Assembly: GCF_021462265.1 (NCBI RefSeq)
Contig: NZ_JAJONF010000048.1
Span: forward strand, 1 to 64,000
DNA: 64,000 bases
Direction: 5' to 3'
Source: Streptomyces shenzhenensis
Lineage (GTDB): Bacteria; Actinomycetota; Actinomycetes; Streptomycetales; Streptomycetaceae
Part shown: positions 18,466 to 26,460 of the stretch, piece after piece
How the letters are laid out: each line of letters opens with the position of its first letter
How positions within the stretch are numbered: position 1 is the first letter of the stretch
Notes under the pieces: model-generated
The model's database searches: none
What the model was told of the DNA's origin: nothing
What the model saw: only the letters and a program-made list of their open reading frames with translations
Translations under genes and position numbers: made by a program

Positions 18466-18624
18466 CGGCACCGACTTCCCCACCGCCGCCCACCTCGCCT
18501 CCTACGCCGGACTCGCCCCGGCGACCAGGCCGTCCGGGACTTCGATCCACGGCGAACACGCGCCCAGAGGCGGAAACCGGCAGCTCAAACGTGCCATGTT
18601 CCACTCCGCCTTCGCCTGTCTCCC
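18466..18624 (+). mobile_element. IS110-family transposase C-terminal fragment
   Basis: About 53 codons in the +1 frame relative to the ISL3 piece: DGTDFPTAAHLASYAGLAPA, SGTSIHGEHAPRGGNRQLKR and AMFHSAFACL. This is the hallmark transposase_20 region, including its catalytic-Ser neighbourhood, of IS110/IS1111 elements. Both ends are cut, at ISL3 sequence on the left and SpoIIE sequence on the right. Confidence 0.8.
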
Positions 18625-19129
18625 TCTTGCAGACATTGCCGATTACCTCGAACACAACTTGATTGAGGATGTCTCGGCAGCCGCTGCGATGCCGGGCGGC
18701 GCGGATCAGAAGCTTCTCCCCTTCCGTTACCCCGAGGGCTTCGTGACCGCGGCCGTGGTCGATCTGCCCGAAGACGGCGATCGGATCAGCATGGTGAACT
18801 GCGGGCATCCTCCCCCTCTGCTGCCGCACGACGGGCAGGTGGAGCCGCTCCAGCCGGCCGAGCCGTCGTTGTCGCTGGGCCTGGGCGACCTCGGAGATGG
18901 CTTTAGGCGCGTCGACACCGCTGCGTTCGGTGCCGGGGACACGCTCCTGCTGTATACGGATGGGCTGGTCGAGGCCCGTGATGCTGTTGGCGCCTTCTAC
19001 CCCCTTGCCGAACGGATCCGGGCCAGGGGTGGTCCGGGCAGGCTCCCGACGAACTGCTGGAGTCCATCCGCAGCGACCCCCGCTCTGTCAGCCTTGGGTG
19101 AGACGCCCCGCTTCGCCGGGTTGGCCTGA
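18625..19129 (+). pseudogene. SpoIIE phosphatase C-terminal fragment
   Basis: Still in the IS110 frame, the protein becomes the C-terminal half of a PP2C/SpoIIE domain: FVTAAVVDLPEDG, SMVNCGHPPPLLP, LLLYTDGLVEARD. The N-terminal metal-binding half is missing, and the last part (after RIRARGGPGRLP) has lost the usual DDAALLLV end. It is therefore a doubly broken remnant, probably of a phosphatase like its neighbours at 16235 and 19469. Confidence 0.75.
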
Positions 19130-19468
19130 GAGGGCCCGCCACCCCCGAACGCTTCGGCCGCCGCCCCCGACCGCCCCGGATACCCCAGCAGGCGTGGATC
19201 AACGACCCGGCCAAACGCGGGGAACCCGCACCACAAACCCCATGGCGTCACGACCGTCTCACTGGGCTTGAAATCTTCCGTTCGGCGGCGTCACGCGAGG
19301 GTAATGGTGGCTCGGCTGGCCGGGGCGTGGTTGACCAGACAGGATGTGGGGGGTGGAGAGAGGGCCCCGCGAGCCGCCTTGTCCTTCGTGTTTGTCCGAT
19401 ACCACCGGGCGCTGACGAGTGCGGTGAGCCGGATACGGGCGGGAAGAGAAGGCGAAAGAAGGCGGGCC

Positions 19469-20692
19469 ATGGCAGACGGTGCGGTGGACCGGTCGGAAGG
19501 CTTCGGTGAGCGGCTGCTGGGGCTGCTGCTGGATCGGGCGCGGCTGCTGCCGCCGCAGCTGATTGGGCCGCTGATCGCGGAAGAGGTGGCCAGGATCGGC
19601 GGGCGTGATGTGTCCATCCTGCTCCAGGACTATGCGCAGGAGCTGCTGGTGCCGCTGCCGGGCAGGAAGCTGCACGTCAGCCAGCCTGAGCCGGTGGCTG
19701 ATTCCCCCGCTGGCCGGTCCTTCCTGCGTGCGGAGGTCGTCGAGGTGAAGCAGGCCCATGGTGTGCGGATGTATTTGCCGCTGCTGGACGGCAGCGACCA
19801 GGTGGGAGTGATGGCCCTGACCATGGACGCCGTCGGCGACGACGACCGGTGCCTGCTGGGCAGGCTCGCCGGCCTGGTCGCCGACATGCTGGTCACCAAG
19901 AACGCCTACACCGACCAGTTCTTCCTGGCCCGGCGCCGGGAGCCGATGGGCGTGTCCGCGGAGATTCAGTGGGGCCTGCTGCCGCCGCTGACGATGTCCA
20001 TTCCGCAGGTCGCGGTGGCCGGCATCCTGGAGCCCGCCTACCGCGTCGCCGGCGACAGCTTCGACTACGCCCTCAACGACAACATCCTGCACGTGGCCGT
20101 CATCGACGCGATGGGCCACGGCCTGGACGCCGCTGCGATGGCGACCATCGCCATCGGCGCCTACCGGCACGCCCGGCGCGTGTTCGTCAGCCTGGCCGAG
20201 AAGTACGTGTTTATGGACGAAGCCATCTGCCGACAGTTCGGGCCGGACCACTTCGTCACCGCCCAGCTGATGCATGTCAACGTCGCCACCGGTGAGCTGG
20301 AACTGGTCAATGCGGGTCACCCCGCGCCGCTGCTGATCCGCGATCGGCAGGTCGTGCGGCAACTGGAGAGTGCGACGACGCTGCCCGTCGGCTGCGGCGG
20401 TGAGGTGCCCCGGGTCAGACAGCACATGCTCCAGCGGGGCGACCGGGTGCTGTGCTACACCGACGGCATCATCGAGGAGCACGTCGACGGCGGGGAGCCG
20501 TTTGGCGAAGAACGACTCGTCCGCTGCATCAACCGCCTCGGGCAGGAGCCGTCACAGGGGGTGCGGGCGGATCTGCGCCACCTCTCCCACACGCTGAAGA
20601 GGGAACGCGGCGGGCTCACCAGCGACGACGCCACCCTCTTCATGATCGAGTGGCACGGCGGCGCCGCCGACCACCTCGCCGAACTCGACTGA
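19469..20692 (+). CDS. Soluble SpoIIE-type PP2C phosphatase
   Basis: 407 residues from ATG 19469, with GAAGG six bases upstream. Residues about 1-150 resemble a divergent GAF-like sensor with no membrane helix. Residues about 170-400 are a PP2C/SpoIIE domain: GDSFDYAL, VIDAMGHGLDAAAM, NAGHPAPLL, CYTDGIIEEH and a final DDATLFMIEW. The motif that is usually GGDWYD here reads AGDSFDY, a natural variant that keeps the metal-binding Asp. It probably dephosphorylates a STAS-domain anti-anti-sigma factor. It is the third SpoIIE-type sequence in 5 kb, which suggests local duplication. Confidence 0.85.
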   Translation: MADGAVDRSEGFGERLLGLLLDRARLLPPQLIGPLIAEEVARIGGRDVSILLQDYAQELLVPLPGRKLHVSQPEPVADSPAGRSFLRAEVVEVKQAHGVRMYLPLLDGSDQVGVMALTMDAVGDDDRCLLGRLAGLVADMLVTKNAYTDQFFLARRREPMGVSAEIQWGLLPPLTMSIPQVAVAGILEPAYRVAGDSFDYALNDNILHVAVIDAMGHGLDAAAMATIAIGAYRHARRVFVSLAEKYVFMDEAICRQFGPDHFVTAQLMHVNVATGELELVNAGHPAPLLIRDRQVVRQLESATTLPVGCGGEVPRVRQHMLQRGDRVLCYTDGIIEEHVDGGEPFGEERLVRCINRLGQEPSQGVRADLRHLSHTLKRERGGLTSDDATLFMIEWHGGAADHLAELD

Positions 20693-21014
20693 GGATCCGG
20701 TCGCCCCACCGCCGGAAACCGGTGACTGCCGGATGCCACTCGAAAGGGGTGGCTCCCGTCACGTTGTCGATCCTGAACCTGCGGAGGTGTCCATCGTCTC
20801 CACGGACGGAGCAACGCAGTCGTGATCAACATGTTGGGGTGGCTCCCGCTCGCGCTGCCGAAAACAGGTGCCTATGGGTAGGGATCCACTGAGCAGGTGT
20901 GGAGTCATCCCGAGCAGGGGGTGGTCGTTTTCAAGGCTCTGTCCGCAGTTTCGTGAATGATCTCGTGGCGTGAAGCGGCGGATCATGTGCCGCGCAGTAC
21001 ACCACCGGGTCAGA
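20693..21014. other. Intergenic region with 13-bp direct repeats and a possible IS end
   Basis: No supported gene. GGGGTGGCTCCCG occurs at 20746-20758 and again at 20836-20848. GGCTCTGTCCGCAG at 20935 starts like the sequence at 17861 next to the ISL3 half and may be an ISL3-type terminal repeat. This is suggestive only. Confidence 0.35.
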
Positions 21015-21377
21015 TCATGCGGGTGTCAGTGGGTCTACGCGTCCCAGCACGTCGGCGAGAGAAGTCCCGGTTCGTGCTGCTGTGATTCGACGCGCTCGCA
21101 ACTGGGCCCGGGTACGGGGGCGGAACTTGGGGTCCTTGCCACAGCCGCAGGGTTCGCGGCCCTCATAACGCAGTCCGGCGGCCAGTACGGCTGCCACGAC
21201 GGTCCACGCCTTGGTATCGCGGCGCCGTGGTGCCGCGAAGTCATGGCCGGCACAAGCCATGGGCTCGGGGCATCGGGGGCATCGGTGGCCGCCGGGCCCG
21301 GGGTGCCGCTTGAACGCGACGCGGCAGGGCGCGCACACGTAATGCAGCTTGCAGGGCTTCTCGGCGTAGTAACACAC
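21015..21377 (-). CDS. Small zinc-ribbon-like conserved protein
   Basis: About 120 residues. The sequence shows YVCAPCRVAFKRH, HRCPRC and ACAGHDFAAPRRRD, then CGCGKDPKFRPRT and a basic tail TRAQLRARRITAARTGTSL. The paired Cys suggest a zinc ribbon. Similar small Streptomyces proteins are often mislabelled deoxyxylulose-5-phosphate synthase; there is no sign of that enzyme here. The start is uncertain: the frame stays open to 21485, overlapping the transposase end, and GTG 21377 is my choice. The N-terminus may have been cut by the transposon junction. Confidence 0.55.
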   Translation of the reverse strand: MCYYAEKPCKLHYVCAPCRVAFKRHPGPGGHRCPRCPEPMACAGHDFAAPRRRDTKAWTVVAAVLAAGLRYEGREPCGCGKDPKFRPRTRAQLRARRITAARTGTSLADVLGRVDPLTPA

Positions 21378-21432
21378 GAGGTGAACGTACCCGGCAATGT
21401 GGTGGCTGGCGAGGAGGTTTCCGTAGCGCGGC

Positions 21433-22207
21433 TCATGGCTGGGTGAGGATGCGGGTTCGCAGGAGTTCGAACGAGGCTCGGCCATACATAGCTCGCTTGA
21501 GCGTTTTCACCCGATTCACATGCCCTTCGACGACCCCGGAGCTCCAGGGCAGGGACAGTCCGGCGGTCACCGCGTCGAGGTCCTGGCGGAGGAAGCCGGC
21601 GAAGCCCTGCATCGGCTTCGGTGCGTCCTGCTCGGCCTGGCGGATCCACTCCAGCAGCAGGTATCCGCGCTGGTAACGGGCGAGATCGGCGAAGGCCCGG
21701 GGGAGATCGCAGGCCCGGGCGATGTCCGGGCAGGCGAGCCGGACTTGAAGCAGCCGCTCGTCCTGGGGCGGTCGGCGGCTCTCGGTGAGCGTCTCCCGGG
21801 GCCGCATGATCCAGGAGGTGATCTTGCGGGGGCTGGGGATGTCGGCCCGGACCGGTTCTGCGGTGCCTGCCCGGAGGGCGGCGAGGTGTTTGCGGACGAC
21901 TTGACGGCTGCCGCGGTAGCCGCGCTCGCGGATCTCCAGGAACAGGCGGGTGCCGCCGACTTGGCCTTGTGCCTCCGTGAAGCGGGCATTGAGGTATGCC
22001 TTGAAAGGCTCCAAGACGCCATTGGGGCGGCGCTCGCGGGCGGAGGCCAGCAGTTCGTCGAGGTCGGTGTCGCGGAAGCGGCGCACGGTCTTGCGGTCGA
22101 GATTCAGACGGCGGGCGATGGCGCTGATCGTCCAGCGTTTCTCCAGCAGGCGGTGGATGTCCTCGTAGCGGTGGCGGGTGTGCTCGATGATCTGGGGGCG
22201 GGGCACT
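21433..22207 (-). mobile_element. ISL3-family transposase, C-terminal half only
   Basis: About 258 codons. The HTH (LNLDRKTVRRFRDTDLDELL) is followed by ITSWIMRPRETLTE and the catalytic-Glu region WSSGVVEGHVNRVKTLKRAM, then YGRASFELLRTRIL. This is the DDE_Tnp_ISL3 C-terminal half. The zinc finger and the first Asp motif are missing. The frame's first codons (MPRPSRHQGN) are really antisense flavoprotein sequence, which places the breakpoint near 22205. It cannot transpose by itself. Confidence 0.8.
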
Positions 22208-22625
22208 CGGTTTCCTTGATGCCGAGAGGGTCGAGGCACAGACCGGCTACCCGATCCGCTCGGCCTGGCGCTTGCCGGGAGACCCTTGTCCGCTGCCGCC
22301 TGCTGACGCCATCGCGGTCGCGCCGGCCACCTTCAACACGATCAACAAGTGGGCCGGTGGCATATCCGACACCCTGGCGCTGGCCATCCTTTGTGAGGCG
22401 TACGGTCTCGGCATCCGCACCGCGGTCCTCCCGTATCTGAATTCCGCCCAGGCCGCCCATCCCGCGTACCGCCGGAGTGTGGAGCGGCTACGCGAGATGG
22501 GCGTCCTGATCGGCGCGTACGAGCCTCACCAGCCGAAGGCCGGCGGTGGAGCGGACCGGTTCTGCTGGGAGGAGGCGTTGGAACTGCTCACACCCAGGCT
22601 GACCGCGCGGCCAGTTACGGGGTGA
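22206..22625 (+). pseudogene. Flavoprotein (PPC decarboxylase-like) C-terminal fragment
   Basis: From GFLDAERVEAQTGYPIRSAW the frame continues with PADAIAVAPATFNTINKWAG, TAVLPYLNSAQAAHP and a normal C-terminus ending at 22625. This is the C-terminal two-thirds of the HFCD flavoprotein family, in which PATFNTINKWA is the FMN/substrate region. The N-terminal Rossmann part is missing, replaced by the ISL3 fragment on the opposite strand. The in-frame TTG at 22272 has no good ribosome site. Confidence 0.75.
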
Positions 22626-22740
22626 GCCGGTTCGGCCCGCGGAAGAGGAAGCCGGCCTCGCGGATGGAGTCCAGACCGAGCAGCACCATCAGCACTCGCC
22701 CGAGGCCGATGCCGAGCCCGCCGTGGGGCGGGCACCCGTA
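22615..22740 (-). pseudogene. Aspartyl-tRNA synthetase C-terminal fragment
   Basis: The minus strand reads YGCPPHGGLGIGLGRVLMVL, LGLDSIREAGFLF and RGPNRLTP followed by a TAA stop. GGLGIGLGRV is class II motif 3, and the RGPNRLTP end is typical of archaeal-type AspRS/AsnRS enzymes. Only about 41 codons remain. It overlaps the end of the flavoprotein fragment by 11 bp and is cut off at about 22740 by IS1380 sequence. Confidence 0.8.
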
Positions 22741-22748
22741 CCGGACGC

Positions 22749-23025
22749 GTTCTCGCCGATGCCACCGGCCTGACCACGGCCTTCACGGACGTGCTGCGCC
22801 ATCTGCGACCACGTGGCACCGGTCACGCCCCCGGCCGGATCGCAGTGGACTTGGCGGTGATGCCGGCCGATGGCGGGGAGGCGATCGCTGACCTGGCTCT
22901 GCTGCGGGACCAGGCCGAGGTGTTCGGCCCGGTCGCGTCCACCCCCACCGCGTGGCGACTGCTGGCGGGTATCGAGCCGGCCACACTCGGTGCTCTGCGC
23001 GCGGCCCGTGCCACCGCCAGCGGAA
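22749..23025 (+). mobile_element. IS1380-family transposase fragment
   Basis: The reading VLADATGLTTAFTDVLRHLR, HAPGRIAVDLAVMPADGGEA, IADLALLRDQAEVFGPVAST and PTAWRLLAGI is the conserved N-terminal region of actinobacterial IS1380 transposases. It starts inside the domain and stops at ALRAARATAS, where integrase sequence begins. The DDE core's second half is missing. Confidence 0.8.
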
Positions 23026-23476
23026 GAAGTTCCCGCTCATTCTCACCACGACGTACGGCAACGCCCTCCGCGTGAACATCTTCAACGTCGAGGTGTGGAA
23101 GCCCGCCCTGGCGGCGGCCGGCGTCGTCCCGGTGCGGAAGGCGGGGGAACGCTGGAAGGCCTCTCGCAAGGACGGTTTTCATGTGCTGCGGCACACCTAC
23201 GCATCGGTCATTCTGGAAGCGGGCGAGTCCGTGGTCACCCTTGCTCGGTGGCTCGGCCACTCGATCCCCACCATCACCCTCGACTTCTACGCCCATTTCA
23301 TGCCCGAGGCCGGCGGAAAGGGGCGCGGTGCCATCGACTCACTCCTCAGCAGAAGAGCCTGGGCCGTCCCGGCCGGGCAGTGGGCACGCTACGTGGACTC
23401 CTACGAGAAGAGGGGCGCAGCATATGCTGCGCCCCTCTTGGGCGTTCCGGCCCAGAAGTCTGGTTACCCTCCGTGA
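23026..23476 (+). pseudogene. Tyrosine integrase C-terminal fragment
   Basis: From RKKFPLILTTTYGNALRVN the frame reads DGFHVLRHTYASVILEAGES, LARWLGHSIPTITLDFYAHF and MPEAGGKGRGAIDSLL. It carries the catalytic HxLRH, LGH and Tyr (YAHF) boxes of pSAM2-like integrases. The N-terminal SAM-like and core-binding domains and the first catalytic Arg are absent because IS1380 sequence replaces them. The last 35 codons run through a perfect palindrome and are unlikely to be native protein. Confidence 0.8.
23408..23439. terminator. 32-bp perfect palindrome
   Basis: AAGAGGGGCGCAGCAT is followed directly by its reverse complement, giving 16-bp arms with no loop. It sits where the integrase gene should end and could act as a bidirectional terminator. 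It might instead be a protein-binding site of the integrated element. Confidence 0.6.
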
Positions 23477-23571
23477 TGTTCGGCGTATGTCGTTGATGCC
23501 GATGCGCGAAGGTTCAGCAAGACCGTTGACCCGCGGCGGGGAGAACCGGCCGAAGCGGAGCGCATCTCATT

Positions 23572-23591
23572 CTCCCCAGATTCTCCCCAGG
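23572..23591 (+). repeat. 20-bp direct repeat, right copy
   Basis: Identical to 8631-8650 and in the same orientation. It lies about 95 bp after the integrase remnant and 75 bp before the corA stop. With the left copy it brackets about 15 kb that contain most of the broken and mobile sequences in the window. Confidence 0.6.
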
Positions 23592-23665
23592 GGCCTTGAG
23601 CAGGGCTCCTGGCGGTCGCGTCAGTAACCGTGAGGCCCTGGCGCGGATCCCTGTCGGCTGGTTGC

Positions 23666-24847
23666 TCAGAGCCAGTCCTTCCGCTTGAAGATGAAGTACA
23701 AACTAGTACATACGACCGCCATCAGGGCGATGGCGAAGGGGTATCCGAGTACCCAGTGCAACTCCGGCATCTCCCGGAAGTTCATGCCGTAGATCGTCCC
23801 GACCAGCGTCGGAGCGAACAAAATCGCCGCCCACGAGGAGATCTTCTTGATCTCCTCGTTCTGTTCGAAGCCCGCCTCCGCCAACGCTCGCATCTCCGCG
23901 TTCTGCTCCTGGGTGACCAGGGTCGCGTTGACCGTGAGGATTTCGGTGAGGGCCTGGCGGAAGCCGTCCACGCGTTCGCTGATGTGGGTGACGTGGTCGG
24001 CGACGTCGCGGAGGTAGCGCTGGAGTTCCTCGTCGGTCTCGTACTTGGTGAAGCCGGCCATCAGGCCGTGCAGCATCCCGACGAGCGGGCGGGTCGCGCG
24101 CTGGAACTCGACCATCTCACGGGAGAGTTCGTAGATACGGCGGGACACCGAGGGATCGCCGCGGAAGACCTCCGTCTCGATCTCGTCGATGTCGTTCTGC
24201 ACGCCCTCGACGACCGGGGCGTAGCCGTCGACCACCGCGTCGAGTATCGCGTAGAGCACCGCCTCCGGGCCGAGCTTGAGGAGGTCGGGGGAGCCCTCCA
24301 TGCGGTGGCGGACCGCCGAGAGGTCCGGGGCCGCGCCGTGCCGGACCGTGATCACGAAGTCGGGGCCGACGAACACGTGCAGCTCCGCGAAGTCGACCTC
24401 CTCCGGCGCGTCCAGATAGCGGGCGGCCCGCAGGACCACGAAGAGCGTGTCGCCGTACCGTTCCAGCTTCGGGCGCTGGTGTGCCTCCATCGCGTCCTCG
24501 ACCGCGAGCGGATGCAGGTCGAACTCGGCGGCCAGGGACAGGAGTTCGTCCGAGGTGGGGCGGGCCAGCCCGATCCATGCCATGCCCGAGGGCGTCTCGC
24601 GCAGTTCGCGGTACGTCTCGGCGAGCGTCGACGGCGTCGACACGCGCACCCCGTCGCGGTACAGCGCCGCCGCCACGGTGCTCGGCGGCTCGGCGGGCTC
24701 CGCGGCCGTCGAGGATCCGGACTCCGGCGGCTCCGCGGCGGCCTGCTCCGCCGGCAGGGCGCGGCGCCAGACCGACCTTCTGGCGCCCCGGCCGTTCCTG
24801 CCGTTCGCGGAGTTCTTCGAGGCCGGGCTGGGGCGTCGCTCGGACAT
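23666..24847 (-). CDS. corA: CorA-family magnesium/cobalt transporter
   Basis: 393 residues from ATG 24847 (AGAGG upstream). A charged, Pro/Ala-rich N-terminal extension of about 55 residues is followed by the cytoplasmic CorA funnel and two C-terminal helices. The signature YGMNF sits at residues 353-357, at the end of the first helix, and the protein ends with the basic KRKDWL. CorA forms a pentameric inner-membrane channel for Mg2+ (also Co2+/Ni2+). It marks the return to ordinary chromosomal genes after the rearranged region. Confidence 0.95.
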   Translation of the reverse strand: MSERRPSPASKNSANGRNGRGARRSVWRRALPAEQAAAEPPESGSSTAAEPAEPPSTVAAALYRDGVRVSTPSTLAETYRELRETPSGMAWIGLARPTSDELLSLAAEFDLHPLAVEDAMEAHQRPKLERYGDTLFVVLRAARYLDAPEEVDFAELHVFVGPDFVITVRHGAAPDLSAVRHRMEGSPDLLKLGPEAVLYAILDAVVDGYAPVVEGVQNDIDEIETEVFRGDPSVSRRIYELSREMVEFQRATRPLVGMLHGLMAGFTKYETDEELQRYLRDVADHVTHISERVDGFRQALTEILTVNATLVTQEQNAEMRALAEAGFEQNEEIKKISSWAAILFAPTLVGTIYGMNFREMPELHWVLGYPFAIALMAVVCTSLYFIFKRKDWL

Positions 24848-24997
24848 CGCGGCCGCCTCTCGGTGGAGCCTGCATCGGCGTGAGCTGTGTGATCCGCGTG
24901 GTTCGGGTGAGCCTGCGTGATCGGTGAGTCTCGTCGCAGGATATCCGGGGCATCCGGGTCCGGCGGAGGGAATCACGGACGGGATTCGGTGAGAGAA

Positions 24998-25031
24998 GCG
25001 GACAGGGGGTGTCCGCGTTCGGCGTTAGCGT
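24998..25031 (+). promoter_or_regulatory. Promoter with 7-bp inverted repeat; probably leaderless
   Basis: GCGGACA-GGGGG-TGTCCGC (24998-25016) is a perfect 7-5-7 inverted repeat. TAGCGT (25026-25031), a typical actinobacterial -10 box, is followed by seven bases and the ATG at 25039. The inverted repeat therefore covers the -35 position and could be an operator. No ribosome site is present, consistent with a leaderless mRNA. Confidence 0.5.
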
Positions 25032-25038
25032 GCCCGGC

Positions 25039-26172
25039 ATGACGAAACAGCCCTTCGGCCCGGTCCTCGGCAGCCGCGCCCTCAACCGCGCCACCCTCGG
25101 CCGTCAGCTCCTGCTGCGCCGCTCACCATGGTCGGCGAAGGAGGCCGTGGCCCACCTGGTCGGCCTGCAGGCGCAGAACGTCAAACCGCCGTACTACGCC
25201 CTCGCCGCCCGCCTCGACGGCTTCGTCCCCGAGCAGCTCTCCCGGCTGATGGCCGACCGGGAAGTGGTCCGGATCGTCACCCTGCGGTCCACCATCCACA
25301 CCCACACGGCCGCCGACGCGCTCACCCTGCGCCCGCTCGTGCAGCCCGCCCGGACCCGGGAGCTGACCGCCTTCCGCAAGGGCCTGGCCGGTGTCGACCT
25401 GGACCGGCTCGCCGCGCTCGCCCGGGACCTGGTCGAGGCCGAGCCGCGCACCATGGCCGGGCTGCGGGAGGCGCTGCGCGGCGAGTGGCCGGACGCCGAC
25501 CCGGGGTCCCTCGCCGTCGCCGCCCGCTGCGTCCTGCCCCTCGTCCAGGTCACCCCGCGCGGGCTCTGGGGCCGGTCCGGGCAGGTCACCCTCACCACCG
25601 CCGAGCACTGGCTCGGCCGCCGCGCCGGGCCGTCGCCCGCCCCCGGCACCTCCGGTGCGACGGACGCCGCGGTCCTGCGTTACCTCGCCGCCTTCGGCCC
25701 GGCCTCCGTCAAGGACATGCAGACCTGGGCCGGTCTGACCCGGCTCCGCGCGGCCTTCGAACGGCTGCGGCCCCGCCTGCTCACCTTCCGGGACGAGAAC
25801 GGCGCCGAGCTCTTCGACCTGCCCGACGCGCCCCGCCCCGACCCCGACACCCCGGCCCCGCCCCGCTTCCTCCCCGAGTTCGACAACCTTCTCCTCTCCC
25901 ACGCCGACCGCACCCGCGTCGTACCGCCCGAGTACCGGGGCCGCGCCTGGCAGGGCAACCAGGCCTTCCCCACCCTGCTCGTCGACGGCTTTCTGGCCGG
26001 GGTGTGGAAACTGACGGGGGACGCCCTGGTCATCGAGACCTTCGGGGGGAGGAGCGGGACGGCGGAGCGGGCCGCGATCCTGGCGGAGGGCGAACGGATG
26101 CTGGCCACCTTGCACCCCGGCACGTCGTACGACATCCGGTTCGGGGCCGTCGTACCGGGGGCGGGCCGATGA
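25039..26172 (+). CDS. AlkZ-like (HTH_42) winged-helix DNA glycosylase family protein
   Basis: 377 residues. This is a whole-length HTH_42 protein, the superfamily of E. coli YcaQ and the azinomycin-resistance glycosylase AlkZ, which consists of tandem winged helices. The catalytic-type motif QAQ is at Gln44-Ala-Gln46 in HLVGLQAQNVKPPYYALAAR. Other conserved blocks are IVTLRSTIHTHTAADAL, GLWGRSGQV and LPEFDNLLLSH. AlkZ excises alkylated bases and unhooks interstrand crosslinks, while many relatives are uncharacterised. It stands alone on the plus strand with its own promoter. The family call is firm; glycosylase activity is an inference from the QxQ motif. Confidence 0.8.
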   Translation: MTKQPFGPVLGSRALNRATLGRQLLLRRSPWSAKEAVAHLVGLQAQNVKPPYYALAARLDGFVPEQLSRLMADREVVRIVTLRSTIHTHTAADALTLRPLVQPARTRELTAFRKGLAGVDLDRLAALARDLVEAEPRTMAGLREALRGEWPDADPGSLAVAARCVLPLVQVTPRGLWGRSGQVTLTTAEHWLGRRAGPSPAPGTSGATDAAVLRYLAAFGPASVKDMQTWAGLTRLRAAFERLRPRLLTFRDENGAELFDLPDAPRPDPDTPAPPRFLPEFDNLLLSHADRTRVVPPEYRGRAWQGNQAFPTLLVDGFLAGVWKLTGDALVIETFGGRSGTAERAAILAEGERMLATLHPGTSYDIRFGAVVPGAGR

Positions 26173-26382
26173 GTGTTCGGTCCGCCCGGCCCGGCCCGGC
26201 ACCGTCGCCGTCCCGCCAAGGCCGGTCAGCGTGACGCCGGCGCTGCCGATGAGGGACAGCCGGCGGCCGGACCCGGCGCACCAGGCCCCGCCGGGTTCCC
26301 GTGACCGGGCCGGGGGATCTCGGGGCCAGGCCGGGCAGCGGCGTCTGCCCGGGGACGCGATACCCGGGCCGGGACATGGATA

Positions 26383-26423
26383 GGGGGCGTTGCGGGCTGC
26401 TCGTGGAAGCCCGCAACGCCCCC
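26383..26423. terminator. 16-bp perfect inverted repeat between convergent genes
   Basis: The arms 26383-26398 and 26408-26423 are perfectly complementary (GGGGGCGTTGCGGGCT and its complement) with a 9-base loop. The hairpin is placed to stop both the AlkZ-like gene (plus) and the protease gene (minus). Confidence 0.85.
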
Positions 26424-26460
26424 TGGTCACTCACCTGAGGGATGCTCAGGAGTCTTCTGG

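Noticed and set aside
20935..22207. A complete ISL3 element
   Set aside because: Only the C-terminal half of the transposase is present and the supposed right end is a flavoprotein fragment; no matching inverted terminal repeats could be shown.
23440..23476. Native C-terminus of the integrase at 23476
   Set aside because: The frame there passes through a perfect palindrome and gives unrelated residues; it is read-through of a truncated gene.
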